Assembly (NCBI GenBank): GCA_035528375.1
Contig: DATKYS010000137.1
Coordinates: 1 to 64,000 of the forward strand
Direction of reading: 5' to 3'
Length of the DNA stretch: 64,000 nt
From: a bacterium
GTDB lineage: Bacteria > RBG-13-66-14
Below the pieces are notes generated by a model. The model did no database searches. It was not told the origin of the DNA and was given only the letters and a program-made list of their open reading frames with translations. Positions 6,589 to 14,698 of the stretch are shown here, in pieces. The position numbers and the translations under genes were made by a program. How positions within the stretch are numbered: the first letter of the stretch is position 1; every line of letters begins with the position of its first letter.

Positions 6589-7260
6589 ATGACGGGAGAG
6601 GATTTACGGCTACGCCGTCGCAGATACACGACCCGGGCGCTGGGGACGGCCGCCCTCACCGCGGCGCTCCTCGACCTCCCCGTGGCCGCGAATTACCTGG
6701 TGCCTGTCTTCTTCGAGGTTTACCTCGAGCCCTGGTTCTGGCCCGCACTGGCCGCCGTCGTCACCTGCGCCGTTTTCCTCCGGCTGCTCTTCTCCGCCCG
6801 GCGCTCCGGGGAGGGGAAGCCCTTCCGCACGGCGCTCCGGGGGATGATCTTCCTGGGATCGAACGACCACGCCGCGCGGTCGGTACTGCCCGCCGTGGTC
6901 TGGCCGATCTGGGCGGCGGCCCTGGTGATGGGTTTCCGCGCAGTGGGGCCGCTTTCGGTCTGGCCCGGCGCCGCTCTGACCCTCGGGGACGAGGCCGGCT
7001 CCCTGGTGGCCCAGCTCAGATTCACCCTCCCCTTCGTCGTCTGGCCCGCTCTCAGTCTGGCCCTGGGTGTCGCCGCGCTCGTGGTCGCGCTCAGGAAAAG
7101 CCGTCCCGTCGTTCTGCCCCTCGTCGCCGTGGCTCTATCCCTTTTATTCATCGCCGGGGACTTTATCCTGCGCTCCGTGGGAGCCCGAATCAACGCGAGT
7201 TCCGAGGAGATGCTGGAAGATGAGATACAACGGATGATCGAGGAGGCGAAGACGGAATGA
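6589..7260 (+). CDS. Polytopic membrane protein of unknown function
   Basis: 223 residues with five or six hydrophobic segments (about 18-40, 46-64, 93-115, 146-170, 176-198) and an acidic, helical C-terminal tail (SSEEMLEDEIQRMIEEAKTE). Charged loops contain Arg-rich patches, consistent with the positive-inside rule. ATG is preceded by GAGGAGGT 6 bases away. Sits directly downstream of the 111-residue membrane protein. I do not recognise a family. Confidence 0.6.
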   Translation: MTGEDLRLRRRRYTTRALGTAALTAALLDLPVAANYLVPVFFEVYLEPWFWPALAAVVTCAVFLRLLFSARRSGEGKPFRTALRGMIFLGSNDHAARSVLPAVVWPIWAAALVMGFRAVGPLSVWPGAALTLGDEAGSLVAQLRFTLPFVVWPALSLALGVAALVVALRKSRPVVLPLVAVALSLLFIAGDFILRSVGARINASSEEMLEDEIQRMIEEAKTE

Positions 7261-7269
7261 CGCAATCCA

Positions 7270-7298
7270 TTGACAGTTAATCTATTCTACATTAAAAT
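7270..7298 (+). promoter_or_regulatory. Promoter of the ParA-type ATPase gene
   Basis: Perfect TTGACA (7270-7275), 17-base spacer, TAAAAT (7293-7298). Start near 7305 gives a leader of about 85 nt. Confidence 0.7.
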
Positions 7299-7312
7299 CT
7301 CTTGTGGATTGT

Positions 7313-7324
7313 CGGATTAATCCG
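7313..7324. promoter_or_regulatory. 12-bp perfect palindrome just after the ParA transcription start
   Basis: CGGATTAATCCG, a perfect palindrome lying about 8-19 bases downstream of the predicted transcription start. The position suits a repressor operator. The binding protein is unknown. Confidence 0.4.
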
Positions 7325-7388
7325 CATCCGGTGGCCCATAGGGGCGTCGCGGGGCGGCTCGGGTTCACATTAAGAACATTCAGGAACC

Positions 7389-8120
7389 GTGAAGAAGCTC
7401 AGCGTATTCATCGCCAAGGGCGGCACTGGCAAGACGACTACCGCGGTCAACCTGAGCGCCGGCCTGGCCGAGCGCGGCAAGCGGGTCGTCCTGGTGGACG
7501 CCGATCCGCAGGGTTGCGTCTCCTCCTACTTCAACATCGCGCCTACCGGTGGGCTGGCCGAGCTCATCCTCGGCGAGAAAATCAAGCTGGTGCGGCTGCG
7601 GAACAACTTCGTGGTGATGACCTCCGGCGGGTCCTGCCTGTGGGACGTGACGGGCAAGCTCAGCCAAACTCCCGATCGCTACAACCACGTCTCGAAGGCT
7701 TTCGCCCGACTGCGCGATTGCGACTTCATCGTCTTCGACTGCGCCCCGAGCCTGGACGTGCTGACCTACAACGTGCTCAACTACACCGACAACGTTCTCG
7801 TCCCGGTCTCGATGGACTATCTCTCCGCCCTGTCGGCGGTGGAGACGGTCAACGCCATCCACCAGTTCAGGGAGACGGGGAACGGCCGGGTCTTCGGCGT
7901 GCTCCCCACCTTCTACGATAAGCGCACCCGGATGTCCCGGATAATCCTGCGGATGATCAAGGATCACTTCGGCAAGCTGGTGACCGAGACCATCATCCGG
8001 ACCAACACCCAGATAAACGAGGCCCCGAGCACCGGTTCCACCATCTTCGAGCACGCCCCGTACTCTTACGGCGCCGCCGACTACCTGAACCTCGTGGACG
8101 AGATAGACGCCAGGCTCTAG
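7389..8120 (+). CDS. ParA/MinD-family ATPase (orphan)
   Basis: 243 residues. Deviant Walker A KGGTGKTT (10-17) with the signature Lys10, Walker A' VLVDADPQG (35-43) and Walker B FIVFDCAPSL. These are hallmarks of the ParA/Soj/MinD ATPases, which form ATP-dependent dimers that position DNA or protein cargo. The length fits Soj-type ParA without an N-terminal DNA-binding domain. No parB gene or parS-like site is visible nearby. Instead it is followed by a PH-domain membrane protein and a zinc-ribbon/GYF-like protein, so cargo other than the chromosome is possible. GTG start with AGGA close upstream; strong promoter and palindrome precede it. Confidence 0.85.
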   Translation: MKKLSVFIAKGGTGKTTTAVNLSAGLAERGKRVVLVDADPQGCVSSYFNIAPTGGLAELILGEKIKLVRLRNNFVVMTSGGSCLWDVTGKLSQTPDRYNHVSKAFARLRDCDFIVFDCAPSLDVLTYNVLNYTDNVLVPVSMDYLSALSAVETVNAIHQFRETGNGRVFGVLPTFYDKRTRMSRIILRMIKDHFGKLVTETIIRTNTQINEAPSTGSTIFEHAPYSYGAADYLNLVDEIDARL

Positions 8121-8512
8121 GCGCACCGGTCGGATTGGACGGTGACGGTCGAGCGGGCGTGACGATAAACGGTGCGGAATCGGCGGGCGTGCGTCCTCGG
8201 CACGCGATGCCCCGGGTAAAGCGGAGTACGCGACCGACGACCGAGCGGCAGGCCCGCTCCCGGTGGAACTACCGGGGTATGGAAATTGCTGTTCACATCG
8301 GACCGAAAAGCTGGTAATCTTTCCCCTGTGTATCCGGGTCCCAAGACAGCGTAGTGAGCTTGGCGGTCTGGAGGACCTGACTTTAACCCCCGGTTTTCCG
8401 AGCTCGATCCAGACCGTTCCGGACCCCGTACCGCGGCGGCAGGACTGTACGGGACAGGCGCAACGTCCGGGACGGCCCGCACCGACCTAGGACCGAATCT
8501 TCTGGAGGATAA
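8121..8512. other. 392-base gap: promoter and long leader, no gene
   Basis: No convincing frame or known RNA was found. The right-hand part would be the leader of the PH-domain gene. Short inverted repeats such as CCGGTGGAACTACCGG are present but I see no consensus of a known riboswitch, 6S RNA, SRP RNA or RNase P. Confidence 0.4.
8292..8320 (+). promoter_or_regulatory. Possible promoter of the PH-domain gene
   Basis: TTCACA (8292-8297), 17-base spacer, TAATCT (8315-8320). It would give a 5' leader of about 185 nt. Confidence 0.4.
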
Positions 8513-9058
8513 ATGGCCGCAGAAAAGGCCAAGAACGGTGAAACGGTACTGGAGATGATCATCCTGAAGCAGCGGATGCATTGGTCGGAACGCGGCTTCA
8601 GCATTCTGTTCTCCTGGGTGATGATCGCGCTGGTCATTGCCGGAGGCTTTTTCACCTCGCGGATCATCAACCTGTTCGAGAGCTACGGAATCTATCTGGA
8701 CTTATCCATGGTGGTGTTCTGGATTCTCGTGATCCCGTTCATCGTCAATATATACATCACGCGTCTGTCCCAGCCTTTCTACGCCGTGACCGACACCCGG
8801 GTGGTCATGACGAAGTCGTACTCGAAGGACGTGGCCGTAGCTCTCCCCTTGAATGAAATCGTCCGGGCGGAGATAGTCTCGAAGCGCGGCGGTTCCGGCA
8901 ACGTAAACATTTACACCAACGTGAACAGCGGCAACCGCCTCCTGATAACCAGCGAAGGGGAGTTCGGCGTCGCCTCGATGACGAACGTGGCCAAGCCGGA
9001 GAACTTCGTCAACACGCTCAACGCTGCCAGACGCAGCCTGAGCATGGGCGGCGAGTAG
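8513..9058 (+). CDS. Membrane protein with bacterial PH domain
   Basis: 181 residues. Two hydrophobic helices (about 29-48 and 64-82) are followed by a cytoplasmic domain starting SQPFYAVTDTRVVMTKS, the pattern that opens bacterial PH (bPH) domains of the YdbT/YdbS type, with LPLNEIVRAE as the next strand. bPH domains are assembly modules and their ligands are mostly unknown. ATG has GGAGG 7 bases upstream. It stands between the orphan ParA gene and a zinc-ribbon protein gene on the same strand with a 30-base gap to the latter, so the latter two are likely cotranscribed. Confidence 0.7.
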   Translation: MAAEKAKNGETVLEMIILKQRMHWSERGFSILFSWVMIALVIAGGFFTSRIINLFESYGIYLDLSMVVFWILVIPFIVNIYITRLSQPFYAVTDTRVVMTKSYSKDVAVALPLNEIVRAEIVSKRGGSGNVNIYTNVNSGNRLLITSEGEFGVASMTNVAKPENFVNTLNAARRSLSMGGE

Positions 9059-9088
9059 GGGTGCCGTTCAGGGTCTGGGGTTTTGTTC

Positions 9089-9847
9089 ATGGGACAAATC
9101 GAGTGCCAATCCTGCGGTCGGTCCATCTCCTCTGACTCCACCGCCTGTAAATACTGCGGCGAACCGGTGAAGTCGGCGCAGGTCGTAGAGTCCACCCTTT
9201 CCAACACAGTCACCTGTCCCGGGTGCGGCCAGACCGTCAAGGCCGGCTTGGAAGTCTGCCCCCACTGTGGTTTCGAGCGGAAGGTCGCGAGGAAAAAAAC
9301 GCCCCTGAAGACGAAGCCGGAGAAGGCTCCGCCCCAGGTCATCGTCCCCCGGAAGAAGGCCGCCGTCGAAGCGCCTCCGGCCGCAAAGGTCGCACCGCCT
9401 CCGGCCGCGAAGGCCGTCCCGCCTCCCGTCGCCAGTGTCGCGCCTCCACCGGAAGTTCATGCCACCGAGCCGAATGTGGCCCCTCCGGGTAAATCGGAGC
9501 CGGCCACCTCGACGAGGGAGCCCCGGACCCGGACCCCCGAGCCGCCGACAAAAATTGACCAGGAGCGCATAGACGCCACGAGGCATACTTCCGCCACCAC
9601 GGAGCTGCCACCACCGCCTCCGGGTCTGGACTCCGACTACCTGCCGGAGCGCCCCGAGGGTCTGATCTCCAGCAAAATACACGTCTTCCTCCGCGGCCTT
9701 CAGCTCGGCGTCAAACCCATGGACTACCCGGCCCTCATCACCAACATCCGCTCCCACAAGGTCAAGCTCAACGATTTCATCTATGACGAGGCGTGGAAGA
9801 GCTGGCGGACCATCGCCGACATGTTCAACCTGCCCGAGATGGAGTGA
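9089..9847 (+). CDS. Double zinc-ribbon protein with Pro/Ala linker and GYF-like C-terminus
   Basis: 252 residues from ATG 9089; an in-frame TTG at 9083 is possible, but GGGG at 9077-9080 spaces better to the ATG. Two four-Cys zinc ribbons (Cys 6, 9, 20, 23 and 43, 46, 57, 60) open the protein. A low-complexity linker with repeated VAPPPAAKA/VPPPVAS units follows. The last ~75 residues (FLRGLQLGVKPMDYPAL ... DEAWKSWRTIADMF) resemble the GYF_2-type domain that often ends multidomain bacterial proteins. No signal peptide, so cytoplasmic. A scaffold or adaptor role is likely; partners may be the neighbouring PH-domain and ParA proteins. Confidence 0.65.
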   Translation: MGQIECQSCGRSISSDSTACKYCGEPVKSAQVVESTLSNTVTCPGCGQTVKAGLEVCPHCGFERKVARKKTPLKTKPEKAPPQVIVPRKKAAVEAPPAAKVAPPPAAKAVPPPVASVAPPPEVHATEPNVAPPGKSEPATSTREPRTRTPEPPTKIDQERIDATRHTSATTELPPPPPGLDSDYLPERPEGLISSKIHVFLRGLQLGVKPMDYPALITNIRSHKVKLNDFIYDEAWKSWRTIADMFNLPEME

Positions 9848-9895
9848 AACTGCGGTTTGAGTTGGCGGCGGCGGCATGTTGACCTTCACTTACCA

Positions 9896-9916
9896 CCGGG
9901 CCCGGCCCGGTTTTTT
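9896..9916 (+). terminator. Probable terminator of the PH/zinc-ribbon unit
   Basis: CCGGG / CCCGG hairpin with a five-base loop followed by six T residues, about 50 bases after the zinc-ribbon gene stop. Confidence 0.5.
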
Positions 9917-10005
9917 AAAATGAAGTAAAACCTTTGCTGAAAAAAGTAACGGTCCCGGCGAAACGAAGTGACGCCCCCGGCGACACTACAACGGCGCTGC
10001 CGTGA

Positions 10006-11985
10006 ATGGCCTTTCCACTTTTTAAGACACCGAAGAGACTGGCGGTCTTCCTCCTACTGACCGCCGCGGGACTGCTGGCGGCGGCGCACTTGGCCGTCGG
10101 CTGGCTCTGGCCCGCGGCCGATGAGGCGCGGGAGCTCCGGGAGAATCTGCGGACCGCGGGCATCGGCCTGAGCTGGGAGGCCGCCGGGCGCGACCTGGCG
10201 CTGAATCTGGTCCTGGACGGTGTCGAGGTGGGCGGGCTCCCCGCCGAGCGGCTGACCCTGGGGGCCGACCGGTTCGCCCTGGAGGGGGCGGCTCTCGGGG
10301 TGGACGAGCTGGCCTCGCTCGCCGGGATGGCGCGTGCGCTGGGGAAAAGCGGCCTGTCGCTCGGGGGAACCCTGGACCTGGGTCGGGGTCTTCGTCTCCT
10401 CGGTGTGTGGAACGGCGTCGTCGCCGACGACCGGCTTACACTGGCCGGGGACGCAGTCCTCGCCCGCCGGGGGCGCGAGCTCGAGGTTTTCACGTCATTT
10501 CACCTCGCCCGTGGGGCGATTTGCCTCACCCTGGAGTCGGAGGGGAGCCTGGTCGTCGGACGGCTCGACTCCGGGGGCTTTTTCTTTTCCCCCCGTCTGG
10601 AGGCGGCCGAGCTCACCGGGCTCTGGGGCGGCGATCCGGTTCAGGCGGGCGGAACCGTCTGCGGCCTGGGTTGGCCCGGCGAAAATCGCTGGCTCGTCTG
10701 GAGCTCCGGCTTCGGGTTGCGCCGGCGGGGGGCGCCCGAGGAGTTCTCCTCCGGGCCCTTCTTCTTCGAGTACGACGGGGGAGACTGGACCGCCTGGCTG
10801 GCCGATACGGGAACGGCCCGCGGAACGGACGGCGAGCTCGCCGAGCTTTCCCTCTCCGCCGACCTGGACGTCCGCCACCTGGCCCGGTCGGTGCTCCCCC
10901 TGGGCAGCACGGGGTCCGGCCTGGTCGGGTGCGAGGTTCTCTTCCACAGGCTGCAAGCGCCGCGGCTCTCCCTCACCGCCGAGGGGGTCGCCCTGGGCCT
11001 TCCCGATGGGACGCGCCTGTCCCTCGAGGGCGGGTTGTCTCTGACGGACGGCGTTCCCCGGGCCGACTGCCGCTTCGACACGGGGGGCGGTTGGCTGAAT
11101 TACGGCATCGGCGATGACGGGGGCGCGACCCTGGCCGGGGAGGGTGTCGCACTGGACTCCGCCTGGCGCGGCTGTCTCAGGCTGCGCGAGGTCATCCCCC
11201 CGCTGGGATTGCTGGACCTCGGACCGCTCATCGCGCCCCCGACCCTGACGGTGGAGCTCGACGACTGCCGCTGGGGTGACTCGCCGCTGGGGCGGGTGAG
11301 CGGCGTCGTCAGCCGGGCGACCGCCGGCTGGACCGCCAACCTGACCCTGGATATGGACGGCGGTCGGGCGCGGTGCGTCTGGCGCCTGGACCTCCTCGGC
11401 GGTCAGCGGATCCGGGGGAGCTTCCGGAACCTCCCCCTCGCGCTCATCCGCGTCCTGGGGGCTGAAGAGGCCGGTCTGGAGCCCACCGGCGGGCGGATGG
11501 AGGGAAGTGTGGAGATGACCCTGCGGGGAGCCGAACCGGATTCCCTGACCTTGAACCTCACGGCGACCGGGGTGGAGGCGCCGCTGCCGCCGTTCTTGAC
11601 ATCCCTCTGGCGCTGGGCGGACACCGGCGCCGACCCGCCCGCGCTCACCGGGGCGGGGCTCGAGTTCGCCTGGAGCCTCCGCGGTGGTGGACCCGGTGAA
11701 ATGGCCCTCCGCTTGACCTCCCCCGACCTGCGTGTTACTTTAAGCTCCGGCAGCCGGGCGGCCTGGGCGGGTGCGTTGGACATTTCCGGGCGCCTCGAGG
11801 TGCCGCCGGGGGTGGCCCGGCGGATGTCGGAGCGAGGCGTCCTCGTCTTCCGCACCCCGAGCGGCTGGGGTGCCGTGCCCTTCCATCTGGGCGGGACCTG
11901 GACCGATCCCCAGCCCCGTTTGGATCTCGTGCAGTCCCGGCTCCTCGCCGCCTCCGAGCCGCCGCCCGGGACGGTGGGCTGGTAG
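10006..11985 (+). CDS. AsmA-like membrane-anchored protein
   Basis: 659 residues. One N-terminal hydrophobic helix (about 11-33, RLAVFLLLTAAGLLAAAHLA) anchors a long, strand-rich periplasmic region with repeated short amphipathic strands (GTLDLGRGLRLLG, LTLAGDAVLARRG, LSLEGGLSLTDG). The end (VPFHLGGTWTDPQPRLDL) matches the closing motif typical of AsmA/YhdP-type proteins, which belong to the bridge-like lipid-transfer group in the envelope. The assignment rests on architecture and that motif rather than on overall similarity. No clear ribosome binding site is seen before ATG 10006. suhB follows after a short gap filled by CRISPR-like repeats. Confidence 0.55.
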   Translation: MAFPLFKTPKRLAVFLLLTAAGLLAAAHLAVGWLWPAADEARELRENLRTAGIGLSWEAAGRDLALNLVLDGVEVGGLPAERLTLGADRFALEGAALGVDELASLAGMARALGKSGLSLGGTLDLGRGLRLLGVWNGVVADDRLTLAGDAVLARRGRELEVFTSFHLARGAICLTLESEGSLVVGRLDSGGFFFSPRLEAAELTGLWGGDPVQAGGTVCGLGWPGENRWLVWSSGFGLRRRGAPEEFSSGPFFFEYDGGDWTAWLADTGTARGTDGELAELSLSADLDVRHLARSVLPLGSTGSGLVGCEVLFHRLQAPRLSLTAEGVALGLPDGTRLSLEGGLSLTDGVPRADCRFDTGGGWLNYGIGDDGGATLAGEGVALDSAWRGCLRLREVIPPLGLLDLGPLIAPPTLTVELDDCRWGDSPLGRVSGVVSRATAGWTANLTLDMDGGRARCVWRLDLLGGQRIRGSFRNLPLALIRVLGAEEAGLEPTGGRMEGSVEMTLRGAEPDSLTLNLTATGVEAPLPPFLTSLWRWADTGADPPALTGAGLEFAWSLRGGGPGEMALRLTSPDLRVTLSSGSRAAWAGALDISGRLEVPPGVARRMSERGVLVFRTPSGWGAVPFHLGGTWTDPQPRLDLVQSRLLAASEPPPGTVGW

Positions 11986-12033
11986 GGCGGGAAGTTCCGA
12001 GAACTCCCCGTTGAAAGCCGACCGCGTTGGAGG

Positions 12034-12188
12034 GTCCACCCCACGCCTTTCCGGGATGAAAGCCGGTCTGTTGGCCGGTGCGGACGAAGAAGGCGTCCAC
12101 CCCACGCCTTTCCGGGATGAAAGCCGGTTTTCCGCACGACGATCAAACTCCTGGAGTCCACCCCATGCCCTTCGGGGATGAAAGCCCC
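12034..12188. CRISPR. Three-unit CRISPR-like direct repeat at the start of suhB
   Basis: Units begin at 12034, 12095 and 12156, an exact 61-base period. Units 1 and 2 are identical over 33 bases (core CCCCACGCC...CGGGATGAAAG); unit 3 differs at 5 of 33 positions, as a degenerate terminal repeat would. The two 28-base interspaces (12067-12094 and 12128-12155) look unrelated. The 61-base period and the CCCC..GGGATGAA layout resemble type I-E repeats (29 + 32 bases). No cas gene or AT-rich leader is in the window and the third unit covers a possible suhB start codon, so a solo remnant or an unrelated interspersed repeat is also possible. Confidence 0.4.
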
Positions 12189-13004
12189 GCCGCGTCGGGG
12201 AAGGCGAACCTGGCGCCCGTCCTGGCCGAGGCGATAGACATCGCCCGGGAGGCCGGGGCGCTCCTGCGCGACCTCTTCTTCAAGCCCCGCGACGTGCGAT
12301 ACAAGGGGAAGATAGACCTCGTCACAGACGCCGACAGCGCCGCCGAGGAGCTGATTCTGGGGCGCATCGCCCGGACCTTTCCAGACCACGCCGTCCTGGC
12401 CGAGGAGTCCTCCGGCGGCCGGATTCCCCGACCCGATCCCCCGCCCCGCCACCTGTGGCTGGTGGACCCCCTGGACGGCACGACCAACTACGCCCACGGG
12501 TTGCCCATCTACGCGGTCTCGATCGGTTTCCTGGTCGAGGGGGCGCCGGCGCTCGGGGTGGTGTACGATCCCTCCCGCGACGAGCTCTTCCACGGCGGCG
12601 TCGGCCTGGGCGCCTACCTGAACGACCGTCCGGTCCGGGTCAGCGCCGAGGCCGACCTCGAGCGGTCCATCCTGGCCACCGGTTTCCCCTACGACCTGCG
12701 GGTTTCCGCGGACAACAACCTGGACCACTTCACCCGGTTCAGCTACGCCACCCAGGCCATCCGGCGCCTGGGGTCGGCGGCCCTCGATCTGTGCTACGTG
12801 GCCTGCGGACGGCTCGACGGCTTCTGGGAGCTCAAGCTCCACCCCTGGGACACGGCGGCGGCCGCGGCCTTCATCCCCGAGGCGGGGGGGAGGGTCAGCG
12901 ATTACGCCGGCGGCCCCTTCGACGTCTTCGGTCTGGAAACCGTGGCCTCGAACGGTCTCATCCACGGGGCGCTGATCCGGGTCATCTCTTCGGACGAATC
13001 GTAA
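12165..13004 (+). CDS. suhB: Inositol-1-monophosphatase family protein (SuhB-like)
   Basis: 279 residues. It carries the metal-binding set of the inositol monophosphatase family: AEESSGG, the WLVDPLDGTTNYAHG motif and HPWDTAAAAAFIPEAGGR near the C-terminus. The family hydrolyses inositol phosphates or related sugar phosphates with Mg2+; bacterial SuhB also binds transcription and ribosome assembly factors. The start is uncertain. ATG 12165 lies inside the third CRISPR-like repeat with GGAG 8 bases upstream; a CTG at 12210 behind GGGGAAGG would match the usual family N-terminus better (264 residues); the open frame extends back to GTG 12078. Ten bases separate it from the next lipoprotein gene. 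Confidence 0.85.
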   Translation: MPFGDESPAASGKANLAPVLAEAIDIAREAGALLRDLFFKPRDVRYKGKIDLVTDADSAAEELILGRIARTFPDHAVLAEESSGGRIPRPDPPPRHLWLVDPLDGTTNYAHGLPIYAVSIGFLVEGAPALGVVYDPSRDELFHGGVGLGAYLNDRPVRVSAEADLERSILATGFPYDLRVSADNNLDHFTRFSYATQAIRRLGSAALDLCYVACGRLDGFWELKLHPWDTAAAAAFIPEAGGRVSDYAGGPFDVFGLETVASNGLIHGALIRVISSDES

Positions 13005-13014
13005 AGGAGCGGCT

Positions 13015-13896
13015 ATGCGGTGGAAGGCGTTGCTTTTCGGTGGGTTGGCGGCCCTCCTCCTCGCCTCCTGTGGCGGCGGGGATGAGCCCCCGGCCGATGA
13101 GACTCTCGACCTCACCGCGCCCCCGGACGGCGGAGCCGTCGCCCCCGTCGAGGTGCCCACCGCCGAGCGGTACGCCGAGGTGGCTGAGGGCCCGCTGAAC
13201 CTGCGCGAGGAACCCACCGTGGATTCGGCGGTCATCGTCCAACTGCCCGTCCGGGCCCGGGTGGAGATTCTGAGCGAGGGGCGCCAGGAGACCGTCGGGG
13301 AGGACACCGACCGCTGGTACGAGGTGCGCACCGCCGACGGAAAACATGGCTACGTTTTCGGGGCTTTTTTAACGCTGGACGCACCGGCGCCGGCCCAGGG
13401 GACGCCCGCTCCCCCGACCACCCTGGAGCTGCCGGGCTCGGCGACCCCGATTCCCGGGGACCTCGGGCCCGTCGAGCTTTTAGGCCTGTCCGAGGAAGCG
13501 GAGACGACGGGCCGACTGTTCGAGGCCGCGGATTACCTGGCCGCGGCGCTCTCCGCCAACCCGGAGAACGTAAAGGGCTACTTCCACCTGAGCGATTTGT
13601 ACTTCGAGCTGGAGCGCTACGCCGACGCCGCGACCGCCCTGGAGAATTACATCGCGGGCGAGCCCGACAGCTTCTGGGGGCACAACAACCTGGGCCTGGC
13701 CTACATCCGGGTCAAAAACTACCCCCGGGCCATCGCCGTGCTGGAGCGGGCGGTGCAGCTCGAGCCCGAGGGCCGCTCCGGGGAGGCCGGAAAAGAGGCG
13801 GTGCGGCTGGCCTACCGCAATCTCATCGCCGCCTACCAGGCCAACCGGGACACCGAGGGCGCCGAGCGGGCGCGTCGGCGGATGGATGCCCTGTAG
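13015..13896 (+). CDS. Lipoprotein with SH3b and TPR domains
   Basis: 293 residues. Signal peptide with lipobox LLASC (Cys19), then an acidic Pro-rich stretch. A bacterial SH3 domain spans about 57-122 (GPLNLREEPTVDSAVIVQL ... WYEVRTADGKHGYVFGAFL), a fold that often binds peptidoglycan. After a second Pro-rich linker come about three TPRs (166-290; NVKGYFHLSDLYFELERYAD, FWGHNNLGLAYIRVKNYPRA). It is probably an envelope-associated adaptor. ATG preceded by AAAGGAG. Its end overlaps the possible earlier start of rsmE. Confidence 0.75.
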   Translation: MRWKALLFGGLAALLLASCGGGDEPPADETLDLTAPPDGGAVAPVEVPTAERYAEVAEGPLNLREEPTVDSAVIVQLPVRARVEILSEGRQETVGEDTDRWYEVRTADGKHGYVFGAFLTLDAPAPAQGTPAPPTTLELPGSATPIPGDLGPVELLGLSEEAETTGRLFEAADYLAAALSANPENVKGYFHLSDLYFELERYADAATALENYIAGEPDSFWGHNNLGLAYIRVKNYPRAIAVLERAVQLEPEGRSGEAGKEAVRLAYRNLIAAYQANRDTEGAERARRRMDAL

Positions 13897-13897
13897 C

Positions 13898-14683
13898 ATG
13901 TCAACCCTCGGCGAGCGCTTCGCGTTCCTGCCGCGCTTCCGCTGCGAGGAAGAGCTCGCCGCGGGGGGGCGGGTGGAGCTCGTCGGCGAGGAGGCGCACC
14001 ACGCGCTCCGGGTGCGGCGCCTGCGCCCCGGCGACGCCCTGGCGCTCGTCAACGGTCGGGGAACCACCGCCCGGGGAACAATCCTCCGCCTGACCGCGAA
14101 CGGATTTTTCGTCGGAATAGAGGAGACGGCGGAGCGGTTGGGCGAGTTGCCCCAAAAAATCGTCCTCTACCTGGCCCTGGTCAAGCACCGCCGCTTCGAG
14201 GAGGCCCTGTACATGGCGGTGGAATTGGGCGTTTCCGCCGTCATTCCGTTGGTTTCCGAGCGCAGCGTGGCTCGGCCGAACCCGGAGCGGCTGCCGGAGC
14301 TCCTGTCGCGCTGGCGCCGGGTGGCCTGGGAGGAGACGAAGCTCTGCGAGCGCAGCGTGGTCCCGGCGGTGGGGGCGCCGGTAGACCTCGCCACGGCGGC
14401 CAACTGCAGTGCCTGCAACCACAAAATAATTCTCACCCCGCGCCGCGGGGCCCCGGCCCTGGACCGGCTGGTGGAAAACCTCGGCGCGCGCGAGGGGGAA
14501 CGCATCGCCCTGGTCGTCGGACCCGAGGGCGACTTCACCGACACCGAGCTGACCTATGCCCTGGCCCGCGGCTGCCGGGAGGCGAGCCTGGGTGACCGGC
14601 TCCTGCGGAGCGAGGTGGCGGGTGTGGCCGCCGTGACGGCGACCCTGGCCGGTCTGGGCGCCCTCGAGGAGTTCAAAAGGTAA
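13898..14683 (+). CDS. rsmE: 16S rRNA m3U1498 methyltransferase
   Basis: 261 residues from ATG 13898; ATG 13886, overlapping the preceding stop codon, would add four residues. The N-terminal PUA-like domain contains EEAHHALRVRRLRPGDAL. The C-terminal SPOUT (trefoil-knot) domain has VVGPEGDF from about residue 206 and ASLGDRLLRSEVAG, both diagnostic of RsmE. It methylates N3 of U1498 in 16S rRNA using S-adenosylmethionine. It forms a compact run with the HIT protein gene (15-base gap) and the lipoyl-transferase gene. Confidence 0.9.
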   Translation: MSTLGERFAFLPRFRCEEELAAGGRVELVGEEAHHALRVRRLRPGDALALVNGRGTTARGTILRLTANGFFVGIEETAERLGELPQKIVLYLALVKHRRFEEALYMAVELGVSAVIPLVSERSVARPNPERLPELLSRWRRVAWEETKLCERSVVPAVGAPVDLATAANCSACNHKIILTPRRGAPALDRLVENLGAREGERIALVVGPEGDFTDTELTYALARGCREASLGDRLLRSEVAGVAAVTATLAGLGALEEFKR

Positions 14684-14698
14684 GCTGGGAGAGATTCC

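Noticed and set aside
7389-8120. Plasmid partition locus or integrated plasmid
   Set aside because: No ParB, parS-like repeats, replication protein or mobile genes around it; neighbours are chromosomal in character.
8121-8512. 6S, SRP, tmRNA or RNase P RNA in the long gap
   Set aside because: None of the conserved signatures of these RNAs could be found.
11403-13331. 642-codon open frame on the minus strand
   Set aside because: It runs antisense through the AsmA-like gene, the CRISPR-like repeats and suhB, with Arg/Pro/Gly-rich nonsense composition typical of a GC-rich shadow frame.
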